Below, piece after piece: positions 43,991 to 55,841 of a DNA stretch of 64,000 nt. Under the pieces are notes generated by a model that did not search any database, was not told where the DNA came from, and saw only the letters and a list, made by a program, of their open reading frames with translations. Within the stretch, counting starts at the first letter, position 1; every line of letters starts with the position of its first letter. The position numbers and the translations under genes are program-made. The DNA comes from Bactrocera neohumeralis (Eukaryota > Arthropoda > Insecta > Diptera > Tephritidae), in assembly GCF_024586455.1 (NCBI RefSeq), contig NC_065921.1, positions 61,691,528 to 61,755,527 on the forward strand, written 5' to 3'.

Positions 43991-44979
43991 GCAAAAAAAA
44001 AATAAACACACACAAAATTAAGAAGTAGTCAAAAGCGATGACACACAGCCGAACGTGAAAACGTCCCTTGATCTGGGCAATTTTCAATTCTCCACTCAAG
44101 CACCGATACACTCACGAACTGATTGACTTTTTGGCTGTTCGCCTGGATGTTTGTCGCCGACTTTTGCCGGTTTATGTACATGAATGGAAGAGTAACTAGG
44201 AAGGCTATTTCGAACTCAGATGTAAATTGATTTTGTGCTTTGCGCGCTTCAGTGATGCCGGCGCCTTCTGCACGCTTTCCGACGTGTCACTTCCATACTG
44301 GAATTTTAGAGTACTAATGGTTCCACAGCAAGTTTTGCGTTAGTTTCTTTTTAAAATCTATTTGTGGGTTTGTCCAATGGCTCGTCCATCTGTTTATCAA
44401 TGGTCCATCCCTTTGCATGCAGTTGCAGATTTTCGTTAGTTTACTTTGGATTTGGGTACTTTGTGTGTTTGTATTTTGCGTATTTTACATCCGAAATGAC
44501 ACGCCGGGCTGGAGATAAGTGTGAAAAATGATGCTCGTGACAGTGGCGTAGCGTATAATACGTGGAACTTGTTATGGATTTTCACAACGCAAAATGCAGC
44601 TACATCCATATTCCATACCTAACATATACTAACAACACTTTGGGTTTTGGTTAGGTTATACTTGCTGGCACTCACGCCATAGACACACAAGTCCTTCATA
44701 ATGTCAGTTCAGTCGTCAAAGCTTCTTGAGAAGTTTAGTTGAGATTTGATATCTAATTATGACCTGTGATGATCCTATATTTCTAATATGGATTCTAGAC
44801 AATTTCGGCAGAAGCAGGGTAAATGTTTTTAGCGTCTCCCTCATGATTACTTCCCTGCTCATCCGTCATGATAGTAAAAATCTGACGTGTGTTCTTTTCG
44901 TTATTTTGCATATGCTCTTGGCGATCATGCATGCCTTTAAGGCAGTCCATCTTGCCCTGATCCGTCTATCAGCATTTCA

Positions 44980-45270
44980 AGCGGATGCCTTTTTTGGCAA
45001 TCTCATGTTTTATATCTTGAAATACCCTTTTGACCTGGGATCCAGTATATATGCAGTCGCTTCTCGACAGTCTCTATATCTACGACCTACCTGTTTCTAA
45101 GGATATTCTCTGACAAAATGCGATTTGAGATTATTGCTGCTTGGCTTCTGACGCATGCATTAATGATACTGCGATACGCGGCAGCTTAAAGCGTCCACCT
45201 ACAATTTTTGATCCGTCCGTGTGGATGTTAAAAGTTACGCTGGTGGGTCGCGTGTCTCTGCGCCATCCAC
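44980..45270 (-). pseudogene. Non-LTR RNase H relic (copy-2 version)
   Basis: Minus strand: NIHTDGSKIVGGRFKLPR near 45180-45235, with the catalytic Asp of DGSK, and LHIYWIPGQKGIS near 45010-45070, in different frames. Counterpart of 10150-10440. Confidence 0.55.
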
Positions 45271-46635
45271 CCAGCCTCTTTTAGTGTAACTTCAGACCTT
45301 TTCTAATCCCAGATAAAATGTGAAAATATATGGTATAATTTATGCACCGGCCTCATGCTTATGGATATACTTGTATGTCCGAAGGTTCACCCAACACTGC
45401 TTATCTTGCAGCGGATTTTGTTAGCGGTTTCAGTTTGAATATTGTGAAAATCTTTCTGTTGGCAGCATTAACGACCGACTACAGACAAACTCTGGTAAGC
45501 TTCTAGATACGTTTTAAATTATACAACGCAAAGTAGTTCGAAAAGAAAGGAGATCATGTGAGAATTTTACACAAAGGAATATTACAGTTCGAAAGCAATC
45601 CTAGAACTCTGAAGAAAGTGCAGGGCTTATTTTATTAACATAGATCTAAGACCAAATGGATATAAACAGAGATTCGAAGAGGTTAAATCAAGAAAACTTT
45701 GATTACACCACTAAATTGGATGCCATCTATACTTCTTTGGAAGGACTACATGAATGTTTCAACTAAAATCGTCACAGTTTTGGAAGTTCAAAAATTCATT
45801 TGTCTTCAATAATTTCCATACATTCTTTCGGAAATTTAACACTTATATACCTCCGCTAAACGGCATTCAAGCGCCGGCACTGTTTGTTTGCATTGGCACT
45901 ATCCGAACAAGTTGAGTTATAGTGGCAATATACATTTTTTCTATTGCTATTTTCGCACTTTTGCTGCATAGTGACGCTGAGGACTCCGCCGACCGACCAG
46001 CAGACGCCAAGGTGATTGTCAAAAAAAAATTAAAAGAAACACACAAATAAAAATAGGAGAAGACCAAGTTAAAATTTGCCCCCAAAGTGGGTTCTTGCAA
46101 ATCAAACGCCACTGACAGCAACTGTAGCTGGGCAATGTGCTAGAAGCTTGCAACTTGCATTGAAAATAACATTTTGAATGCGAAGTGCAATCAAGATTGG
46201 ACTGCCAACACGCTTAGCCAAGTCTAAGGGCCAGCGCGACATATAGTTACTTTGTGTTGAAAGCACAAATAGTAGGGTTTTTTATACCAAAAATAAACAT
46301 GGCAGCGCACAGCTGTTGGCAGCTGCCTTCGAAAGGCGAAGAAAAACAGCCAACAGGCGAAGTATGAAATGGACTAACCAACTCTCATTTGGCAGTGTCA
46401 CGCGCAGCGGGTCACTTTACGCGTACGCAGATAGATTTTAGTGACTCTGTGCAATGCGTATTTAGAGTGGACATAGCACGAGATGGGGAAATAGTACGAC
46501 AATGACCAGCGACTATGGATTTCATGTAGCAACATGCCAAGTACAATGAGATTCGGAAAATTGATTGCCTGAACTTTGGAAGGCGACTATGTATGTATAT
46601 TTTTATGATGGATCTGATGGGGGGGTGCAATTGAG

Positions 46636-47958
46636 TAAGTGTGGTTCTCGATTATTCATTTATCATGATTATGATGAGCACTTGCTAATGGTGCTAGTGG
46701 GTTCTTTGAGTTGAGTTGAGTGCTAGAAGATTCGTCATCATTAAAATCGAGCACGTTCGAATCGACAGCGCGATTGTTCATAAAAAATCATTTATATATT
46801 ATAGATATTGAGAGGGTATATTTTGATTATTGAAAAATGGGATTTCATTTGGTAGTGGTTAAATCTACGGAATATTTTTTCAATTATGTTGATTTATAGT
46901 TAAAGCTGTAATTCGAAGCAACTTAATCCATATCTATAGGAAAGCTGCTCTGATGAATAGGAAAAAAAGCTTTGGATGGAATGAGATACGGATGGCTCAA
47001 GACCACGGTGTGGAATATAGCAGTTATAGGCTCTAGAACAGTGGCGCTCAACGCAATAAAAATCCAAACACGCGTGTTTGACTGATAATTCTGCTACTGC
47101 GAAAAATATCACACGCACACGAAAGCGGCTGAACACGTACGCTAGGTACGTACGAAAATCTATAGCAATGTTTGTGCAGCGCAAACGTAAAATGTAGTAG
47201 TATTGAGGCGTGCGCACCACTGCTCTAGAAATATAGTTACCGAAACCGGAACTCATTCAAGTGTTATCTGCAATAAATCTCTATGTCTCCCTTCCAAATA
47301 TACTGTAGGATTGCTCATATGCGGAAAAACACTTCAGAGTTCTATTTTAGAGCCGACCTCATACAACAAGCATAGATGCATCAAGTTACATCAGCTGAAT
47401 TGTTTCTGTATAAACCCGCCAGTCGAATTTGTTCAGATTCTCTAGCTTTGTAAGTTTTTAAAACGAAAAAAAAGAAACTCCAGTACATACATTGTACAGA
47501 TTAAGATAGAAATGCTGAGAATTAACGGTAACTGACGAAGTCAAATAAGCCCCGGAACGTATGTGTGAACGGAAGTTAAGTAGCTTTAGGAACAGAAAAA
47601 TCAATTCTGGGTTTGAAAGGGCTTTTTTAATAATCATTCTCTTAATTGAGGTATACTCAGGTTGATGAATGGATCGGGGCGGATTAAAATCCGAATCTTG
47701 ATTATATAGATCCGACAGTCTTAACAACAAAAAGGTCTAGTCGACATCTGCTATCTCATTGATCCTCAATACCAAAAAGAGCATCCTATGGGTTCTCTCA
47801 ATCGCTGGAAAGATTCGTTTCTTTCGAAGAGAGTTTCAGACCAGAGAGAATTCTTTTGTGACGTTCATACTTTAATTAATAATTAACATATACATTTAAT
47901 AATTTTCTCAAGGTTTAATCGGTATAGTCCTTAACTAAGTAGAAACTTTAAAAATAAA
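46636..47958. other. Start of the ~11.3-kb block absent from copy 1; no gene seen
   Basis: Unique sequence without recognised coding frames. This block separates the two halves of duplicated-tract copy 2. Confidence 0.4.
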
Positions 47959-49048
47959 CAAGTAAGGAAGGGCTAAGTTCGGGTGTCACCGAACATTTTA
48001 AACTCTCGCATGATAAAGTGATAATCGAGATTTCATTATACGTCATTTACATATTTTTCAAATACCGTTTTTGTGTAAAGTTTTATTCCGCTATCATCAT
48101 TGGTTCCTAATGTATATACTCGTATTATACACAAAAAGGCATCAGATGGAATTCAAAATAGCGTTATATTGGAAGAAGGCGTGGTTGTGAACCGATTTCA
48201 CCCATATTTCGTACATGTCATCAGGGTGTTAAGAAAATATTTCATACTGAATTTCATTGAAAGCGGTCTAGTAGTTCCTGAGATATGGTTTTTGGTCCAT
48301 AAGAGGGCGGGGCCACGCCCATTTTCAATTTAAAAAAAATGCCTGGGTGCAGCTTCTTTCTGCAATTTCTTCCGTAAAATTTAGTGTTTCTGACGTTTTT
48401 TGTTAGTCAGTTAACGCACTTTTAGTGATTTTCAACATAACCTTTGTATGGGAGGTGGGCGTGGTTATTATCCGATTTCTTCCATTTTGAACTGTATATG
48501 GAAATGCTTGAAGAAAACGACTCTGTAGAGTTTGGTTGACATAGCTGCAGTATTTTCCGAGATATGTTCAAAAAACTTAGTAGGGGGCGGGGCCACGCCC
48601 ATTTTTCCAAAAAAAATACGTCCAGATATGCCCCTCCCTAATGCGATCCTTTGTGACAAACTTCACTTTAATATCTTTATTTATAGCTTAGTTATGACAC
48701 TTTATAGGTTTCCGGTTTCCGCCATTTTGTGGGCGATTTTGCCCATCTTCGAACTTAACCTTCTTATGGAGCCAAGGAATACGTGTACCAAGTTTCATCA
48801 TGATATCTCAATTTTTACTCAAGTTACAGCTTGCACGGACGGACGGACGGACAGACGGACGGACGGACGGACGGACAGACAGACGGACGGACAGACAGAC
48901 ATTCGGATTTCGACTCTACTCGTCACCCTGATCACTTTGGTATATATAACCCTATATCTGACTCTTTTAGTTTTAGGACTTACAAACAACCGTTATGTGA
49001 ACAAAACTATAATACTCTCCTTAGCAACATTGTTGCGAGAGTATAAAA
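47959..49048 (+). repeat. Repeat T copy 5, full length
   Basis: Complete, from CAAGTAAGGAAGGGCTAAGT to GCGAGAGTATAAAA. Carries an expanded GGAC/AGAC tetranucleotide tract at 48837-48900. Confidence 0.9.
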
Positions 49049-49080
49049 ACGAAACAACTGGCGGATGTTTACAATTAATA

Positions 49081-50167
49081 ACAAGTAAGGAAGGGCTAAG
49101 TTCGGGTGTCACCGAACATTTTATACTCTCGCATGGTAAAGTGATAATCGAGATTTCATAATACGTCATTTACATATTTTTCAAATACCGTATTTTTGCA
49201 AAGTTTTATTCCGCTATCATCATTGGTTCCTAATGTATATATTATACAGAGAAGGCATCAGATGGAATTCAAAATAGCGTAATATTGGAAGAAGGCGTGG
49301 TTGTGAACCGATTTCACCCATATTTCGTACATGTCATCAGGGTGTTAAGAAAATATTATATACCGAATTTCATTGAAATCGGTCTAGTAGCTCCTGAGAT
49401 ATGGTTTTTGGTCCATAAGTGGGCGGCGCCACGCCCATTTTCAATTTTTAAAAAAAGCCTGGGTGCAGCTTCCTTCTGCCACTTCTTCCGTAAAATTTAG
49501 TGTTTCTGACGTTTTTTGTTAGTCGGTTAACGCACTTTTAGTGATTTTGAATATAACCTTTGTATGGGAGGTGGGCGTGGTTATTATCCGATTTCTTCCA
49601 TTTTTGAAATTTATATGGAAATACCTGAAGAAAACGACTCTGTAGACTTTGGTTGACATAGCTATAGTAGTTTCCGAGATATGTACAAAAAAATTAGTAG
49701 GGGGCGGGGCCACGCCCACTTTTCCAAAACAATTGCGTCCAAATATGCCCCTCACTAATGCGATCCTTTCACTTTTTGCCAAATTTCACTTTAATATCTT
49801 TATTTATGGCTTAGTTATGACACTTTATATGTTTTCGGTTTCCGCCATTTTGTGGGCGATTTTGCCCATCTTCGAACTTAACCTTCTTATGGAGCCAAGG
49901 AATAAGTGTACCAAGTTTCATCATGATATCTCAATTTTTACTCAAGTTACAGCTTGCACGGGCGGACGGACAGACGAACGGACGGACAGACGGACGGACG
50001 GACGGACGGACAGACAGACATCCGGATTTCGACTCTACTCGTCGCCCTGATCACTTTGGTATATATAACCCTATATCTGACTCTTTTAGTTTTAGGACTT
50101 ACAAACAACCGTTATGTGAACAAAACTATAATACTCTCGTTAGCAACATTTTTGCGAGAGTATAAAA
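49081..50167 (+). repeat. Repeat T copy 6, full length
   Basis: Complete, same strand, only 32 bp after copy 5, so nearly tandem. GGAC/AGAC tract at 49970-50022. Confidence 0.9.
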
Positions 50168-52698
50168 AACATTGACATCGCATGTTGATCGTTTTTGCAT
50201 GTCATTCGTTCTTTCTATGGATGACTGTCAAGCTAACAAGACATACAGAACGTAAGCACTGAGTGTATCAAAAAAAATGTTTCAACATTGTGTGTATTTT
50301 TCTCAGATTTCAACGTGATTAACATTCTGTTGTTGTTTCATATGTGATGTCATGCGGTTCGATTGTCGCTTGAAAATGCGACATTATTCGAACCGATTTT
50401 GTGTTTTCTGCTGACCGTGCAACACACACAAAGCAAGTTAGTATTGTTATTGTTTCGTAAGTGCTTCCATGCGGTTCGCAAATACACTGTTGGTGGGTCT
50501 TATTGCATATGCGTGTGTGGGTAAAATACATAGTTTAAGATGTAGTTTTAGGTTAATTTTTCCATTTTTATTTATGTACTTCAAATATGCATACTCTAGC
50601 ACGACCACCGGAGACAACACTAACTACCTTTTTCGAGTTGTCTGAAAACGATGAATTTGCAAGAACATTGCTATATTCCGAAATACCACAATATTTCACT
50701 TGGAATCCATCATCGAAAACATTTCAACGACGAAAGCAAGGGGAGCGTGTTGACGGTTATCCAAATGCGCGTAAAACTGATGTCATAAGACGCATTTACA
50801 CCATCCATCCGAACAACGCCGAATGTTTTTATTTGCGTCTGCTATTAGTCAACGTGCACGGACCAAGATCATTTGATGATATGAAAACTGTTGACGGTCA
50901 GTTGTGTGCGACGTATGGTGAAACATGTCAGCGATTGCATTTGTTAGAAGATGATATGCATTGGGACACCGCACTTCATGACGCATCACTCACATCTCAT
51001 CCAAAACAAATACGCGTACTATTCGCCATAATAATATCTACATGCCTTCCGTCAAATCCGCAATAACTGTGGAATAAGTACAAAGACTGCATGACCGAGG
51101 ACTTCTTAATTTTGGCGCGTAATCGAGCATCGGACGCTGACTTTCTATATACATTACAAATGTATAATTCTGCTTTGATATTGGTTGAAGATTTGTGCCT
51201 TACAATTGCGAATAAGGCATTAGCGCAACTTGGCATTACTGCGCCCAGTCATTGACCATGAGCTTCAACGTGAACAACAATACGATTGCAATGAATTGCG
51301 TGCTTTCATACAAGCTAACATTACCAAATTGAATATTCAGCAGAAAAATGCTTATGATAAGATTATACGAGCGGTTGACAATAACGCCGGTGGATTCTAC
51401 TTCCTTGATGCGCCCGCTGGTACAGGGAAAACGTTTCTGATCTCTTTGATTCTTGCTACTATACGGTTACAGCAGAAAATTGTGCTGCCAATTGCTTGAT
51501 GGCGGCCGAACAGCACATTCTGCGTTGAAATTACCGTTGAACATCCAAGTCGTTGAAACACCAACGTGCAACATATCGAGGAATTCAACAATGGCAAAAG
51601 TTTTGCGAGGAGCTGGAATAGTTCTATGGGATGAGTGGCCAATGGCTAACAAAAAGTCATTAGAAGCATTCAATAGAACAATACAAGATTTACGCCAAAA
51701 GTAACAAATTTTTGGCGGAGCATTAATCTTATTATCCGGCGATTTTCGGCAAACTTTGTGAGTCATTCCTCGATTAACTCCTGCCGACGAAATAAACGTA
51801 TGTTTAAAATCGTCAGTTTTGTGGAGACATGTTCAAAGGCTGACTCTTACCATCAACATGCGAGTCCAATTGCAAAATGATCGATCCGCAGCGGCGTTTT
51901 CGAAGCAGTTGTTTGACATTGGCGAAGGCAAAATGCCAATCGAATATTGTTCAGCACTATCAACGCCACGATTATTTAAGTGAACGCGCAATATTGGCAC
52001 TGAAAAATGTACACGTCAACGAAATCAATTTTGCCATTCAAGAAAAACTGCAGCAGAAGCTACAACATATATGTATGTTCAGCGATTGATAGCGTTTTAA
52101 ATCAATATGAAGTAGTCAATTATCCAAATGAATTCTTGAATTCTTTGGATCCCCCCGGTCTGCCACCGCATCTTTTGGTCCTGAAAGTCGGTTCACCCAT
52201 TATACTTCTACGAAATCTGAAGCCACCGACTTTGTGTAATGGCACAAGACTTTCAGTCAAAAAATTGTGGCCAAATTTGATTGAAGCAACAATACTAAAT
52301 GGCAAGGCAGCAGGTGAAGTTGTACTCTTACCACGCATTCCCGTGATTCCAACGGACATGCCGTTTGAATTTAAGCGCTTGCAGTTCCCAGTACGTCTTG
52401 CCTTTGCGATGACCATCAACAAATCGCAAGGGCAAACGTTTCAAGTGTGCGGCGTCAATTTGGAAGAACCGTGCTTCTCCCGCGGCCAATTGTTCGTCGC
52501 ATGCTCAAGAATGGCAACACCAAGGTGCTTATTCATTTACGCGCCAGGTGGAAAAACCAAAAATGTTGTATACCAATATGTTTTATAAATGTTTTATAAA
52601 TAAGTAACAGTTTTACAACAATAAATAAAACACAAAGTAAAAACCCTTAAGAGTTTTAATCGATTTAGGTGTAGCGAAACGCACAGGGTAACAGCTAG
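50168..52698 (+). mobile_element. Helitron, 5'-truncated, with 3' terminus
   Basis: Rolling-circle transposon remnant. The coding relic covers the segment before the helicase and the whole helicase; the Rep nuclease domain is absent. It ends with a small hairpin GCGAAACGC followed by ACAGGGTAACAGCTAG|T at 52673-52699, matching the Helitron 3' rule (hairpin, then CTRR, inserted before T). The 5' boundary is unknown; 50168-50586 may be flank. Confidence 0.75.
50587..52588 (+). pseudogene. Helitron Pif1-like helicase, frameshifted
   Basis: 50587-51066 is the linker typical of Helitron proteins (TTLTTFFELSENDEFARTLL, LYSEIPQYFTWN, CFYLRLLLVNVHGPRSFDDM, HWDTALHDAS). After a stop it continues (DFLILARNRASDADF) and shifts frame. 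The helicase has Walker A DAPAGTGKT (~51407), a shift near 51490, LLDGGRTAHSALKLPL, LWDEWPMANKKSLEAFNR, LLSGDFRQTL with in-frame stops on either side, INMRV (~51855), and the C-terminal LAFAMTINKSQGQTF (~52400) and CSRM, with stop at 52586. At least four disruptions. It would unwind DNA during rolling-circle transposition; inactive. Confidence 0.85.
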
Positions 52699-52868
52699 TA
52701 TTTTTATATATTTTTTTTAAATCGAAGTAGTCCCCAACAAAAAAAGTAGTTCACTGGTCATGGTGATAGCGGCGGTTCATGTTGTCTGAAATAAAAAAAT
52801 CGAGTGGATTATTATTCAGTAGTTCTGCGGCTATCGTCACTACCAAATATAATCAATTTCATTAAAAA
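52699..52868. other. Short spacer between Helitron and repeat T
   Basis: AT-rich, no feature. Confidence 0.4.
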
Positions 52869-53908
52869 CAAGTAAGGAAGGCTAAGTTCGGGTGTCACCG
52901 AACATTTTATACTCTCGCATGATAAAGTGATAATCGAGATTTCATTATCCGCCATTTACATATTTTTCAAATACCGTATTTGTGTAAAGTTTTATTCCGC
53001 TATCATCATTGGTTCCTAATGTATACAGAGAAGGCATCAGATGGAATTCAAAATAGCGTTATATTGGAAGAAGGCGTGGTTGTGAACCGATTTCACCCAT
53101 ATTTCGTACAGGTCATCAGGGTGTTAAGAAAATATTTTATACCGAATTTCATTGAAATCAGTGTTCCTGAGATATGGTTTTTGGTCCATAAGTGGGCGAG
53201 GCCACGCCCATTTTCAATTTTTAAAAAACGCCTGGGTGCAGCTTCCTTCTGCAATTTCTTCCGTAAAATTTAGTGTTTCTGACGTTTTTTGTTAGTCGGT
53301 TAACGCACTTTTAGTGATTTTCGACATAACCTTTGTATGGGAGGTGGGCGTGGTTATTATCCGATTTCTTCCATTTTTGAACTGTATATGGAAATGCTTG
53401 AAGAAAACGACTCTGTAGAGTTTGGTTGTCATAGCTATAGTATTTTCCGAGATATGTTCAAAAAACATAGTAGGGGGCGGGGCCACGCCCACTTTTCCCA
53501 AAAAATTGCGTCCAAATATGCCCCTCACTAATGCGATCCTTTCACTTTTTGCCAAATTTCACTTTAATATCTTTATTTATGGCTTAGTTATGACACTTTA
53601 TAGGTTTTCGGTTTCCGCCATTTTGTGGGCGATTTTGCCCATCTTCGAACTTAACCTTCTTATGGAGCCAAGGAATACGTGTACCAAGTTTCATCATGAT
53701 ATCTCAATTTTTGCTCAAGTTACAGCTTGCACGGACAGACGGACGGACGGACAGACAGACATTCGGATTTCGACTCTACTCGTCACCCTGATCACTTTGG
53801 TATATATAACCCTATATCTGACTCTTTTAGTTTTAGGACTTACAAACAACCGTTATGTGAACAAAACTATAATACTCTCCTTAGCAACATTGTTGCGAGA
53901 GTATAAAA
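52869..53908 (+). repeat. Repeat T copy 7, full length
   Basis: Complete copy, same strand as copies 5, 6 and 8, with a short GGAC/AGAC tract (53737-53760). Confidence 0.9.
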
Positions 53909-54767
53909 AATATGTCAAATTTCAAAAAAAAGTCACGAAAATCTTGTTTTTTTCGTTAAAAATCGTTTAACAAAAATATGAAAATATTTGCGAAAATAAA
54001 CAATTCTGATAGGGAAATTTTAAAGTAATTGGTTGAATACTTGTTTTTTTAGGACCATGACAGTTTCAGCAAATGATGATTCGAGAAAAATGCGTTTAAA
54101 GTTTCAAGAGCTGCAGACTTGTCATGGCGCCTGGTAGACAGTCGCTTACGACACGTCGGCGACTATGAGCTGTAACTTATCAAATACTATGAATTTCGGT
54201 CTGAATTTTTCACAGCATGTTTTCAATAGGTTTTACTGTCAAAATATAAATAAAAATCGAGTTTTCGAAGTTATTACATCAGAATACCCCTTAAATCTGC
54301 GCAACGTCACCAATTTCATTGCCAGCCAAAAGTTTACCTAACGATTTTGAAAATTAACTTCAAGGTATATGGACACTTATTCATGCACCTCTAAGCAAGT
54401 TTGATGTTTTAGATCCAACAAGTTTACGCCGCAGAACTGCCTGCAACTTTGAACTCTATCCAAGTCGACAAGCCCAGGCGGCAAACTCAGACCAAGAATC
54501 TAACCAAAGCTGCAAACAAGCGGCAAAGGGTGGATAAGAAGCGCTAGTTTCAAGTTTCATCGATTCATTGACGGCGTTTGTCTGTTTGAAGTGAGTTTTC
54601 TTCATTAATTCAACATCTTATTGCGAAAGGGCAGGAGAAGGAGAGCAGCTGCAGAGTTGCATTTAGCTGCCAGCCAAAGTCCTTAGCATAGAAAAACACA
54701 AACAATGCAAGAAACAACAGAGTACTAATAGAGGCAGGGGACAATAACTGAGCAAAAACAAATCAAA
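53909..54767. other. Unique sequence between T copies; no gene seen
   Basis: No coding frame with recognisable motifs and no repeat match elsewhere in the window. Confidence 0.4.
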
Positions 54768-55841
54768 CAAGTAAGGAAGGGCTAAGTTCGGGTGTCACCG
54801 AACATTTTATACTCTCGCATGATAAAGTGATAATCGAGATTTCATTATCCGCCATTTACATATTTTTCAAATACCGTATTTGTGTAAAGTTTTATTCCGC
54901 TATCATCATTGGTTCCTAATGTATACAGAGAAGGCATCAGATGGAATTCAAAATAGCGTTATATTGGAAGAAGGCGTGGTTGTGAACCGATTTCACCCAT
55001 ATTTCGTACATGTCATCAGGGTGTTAAGAAAATATTATATACCGAATTTCGTTGAAATCGGTCTAGTAGTTCCTGAGATATGGTTGTTGGTCCATAAGTG
55101 GGCGAGGCCACGCCCACTTTCAATTTTTTAAAAAGGCCTGGATGCAGCTTTCTTCTGCCATTTTTTCCGTAAAATTTAGTGTTTCTAACGTTTTTGGTTA
55201 GTCGGTTAACGCACTTTTAGTGATTTTCAACATAACCTATGTATGGGAGGTGGGCGTGCTTATTATCCAATTTCTTCCATTTTTGAACTGTATATGGAAA
55301 TGCCTGAAGGAAACGACTCTGTAGAGTTTGGTTGACATAGCTATAGTAGTTTCCGAGATATGTGCAAAAAACTTAGTAGGGGGCGGGGCCACGCCCACTT
55401 TTCCAAAAGAAATTACGTCCAAATATGCCCCTCCTTAATGCGATCCTTTGTGCCAAATTTCACTTTAATCTCTTTATTTATAGCTTAGTTATGACACTTT
55501 ATAGGTTTTCGGTTTCCGCCATTTTGTGGGCGTGGCAGTTGGCCCATTTTGCCCATCTTCGAACTTAACCTTCTTATGGAGCCAAGGAATACGTGTACCA
55601 AGTTTCATCATGATATCTCAATTTTTACTCAAGTTACAGCTTGCACGGACGGACGGACGGACAGACGACGGACAGACGAACGGACAGACAGACATCCGGA
55701 TTTCAACTCTACTCGTCACCCTGATCACTTTGGTATATATAACCCTATATCTGACTCTTTTAGTTTTAGGACTTACAAACAACCGTTATGTGAACAAAAC
55801 TATAATACTCTCCTTAGCAACTTTGTTGCGAGAGTATAAAA
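54768..55841 (+). repeat. Repeat T copy 8, full length
   Basis: Complete, ending GAGAGTATAAAA; keeps the GTGGGCGTGGCAGTTGGCCC segment (~55525) that copies 5-7 have lost, so it belongs to a different subfamily with copies 2-4. Confidence 0.9.

Larger units (their letters stand above)
42287..46635 (+). repeat. Duplicated tract, copy 2, first half
   Basis: Co-linear with 7375-13680 minus the repeat M/T insertion. Shared landmarks: CCGACAGCAGTGGCTTGGCC (42418), TCTTATATATATATATAT near 43187, CACACAGCCGAACGTGAAAA (44043), GGATCCAGTATATATGCAGT (45038), TGACGCTGAGGACTCCGCCG (45971). It ends at about 46635 (GGTGCAATTGAGT), exactly where copy 1 passes at 13680 into sequence now found at 57964. Confidence 0.82.

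Noticed and set aside
48837..48900. CRISPR-like or regulatory array in the GGAC/AGAC tract
   Set aside because: A simple tetranucleotide microsatellite that varies in length between T copies.
48100..49161. Long open frames in repeat T copies (for example the GVVVNRFHPYFVHVIRVLRK frame) recurring on both strands
   Set aside because: The same frames recur because the copies are 90%+ identical; they overlap on both strands, break at different places, and match no protein family I know. Treated as non-coding repeat.
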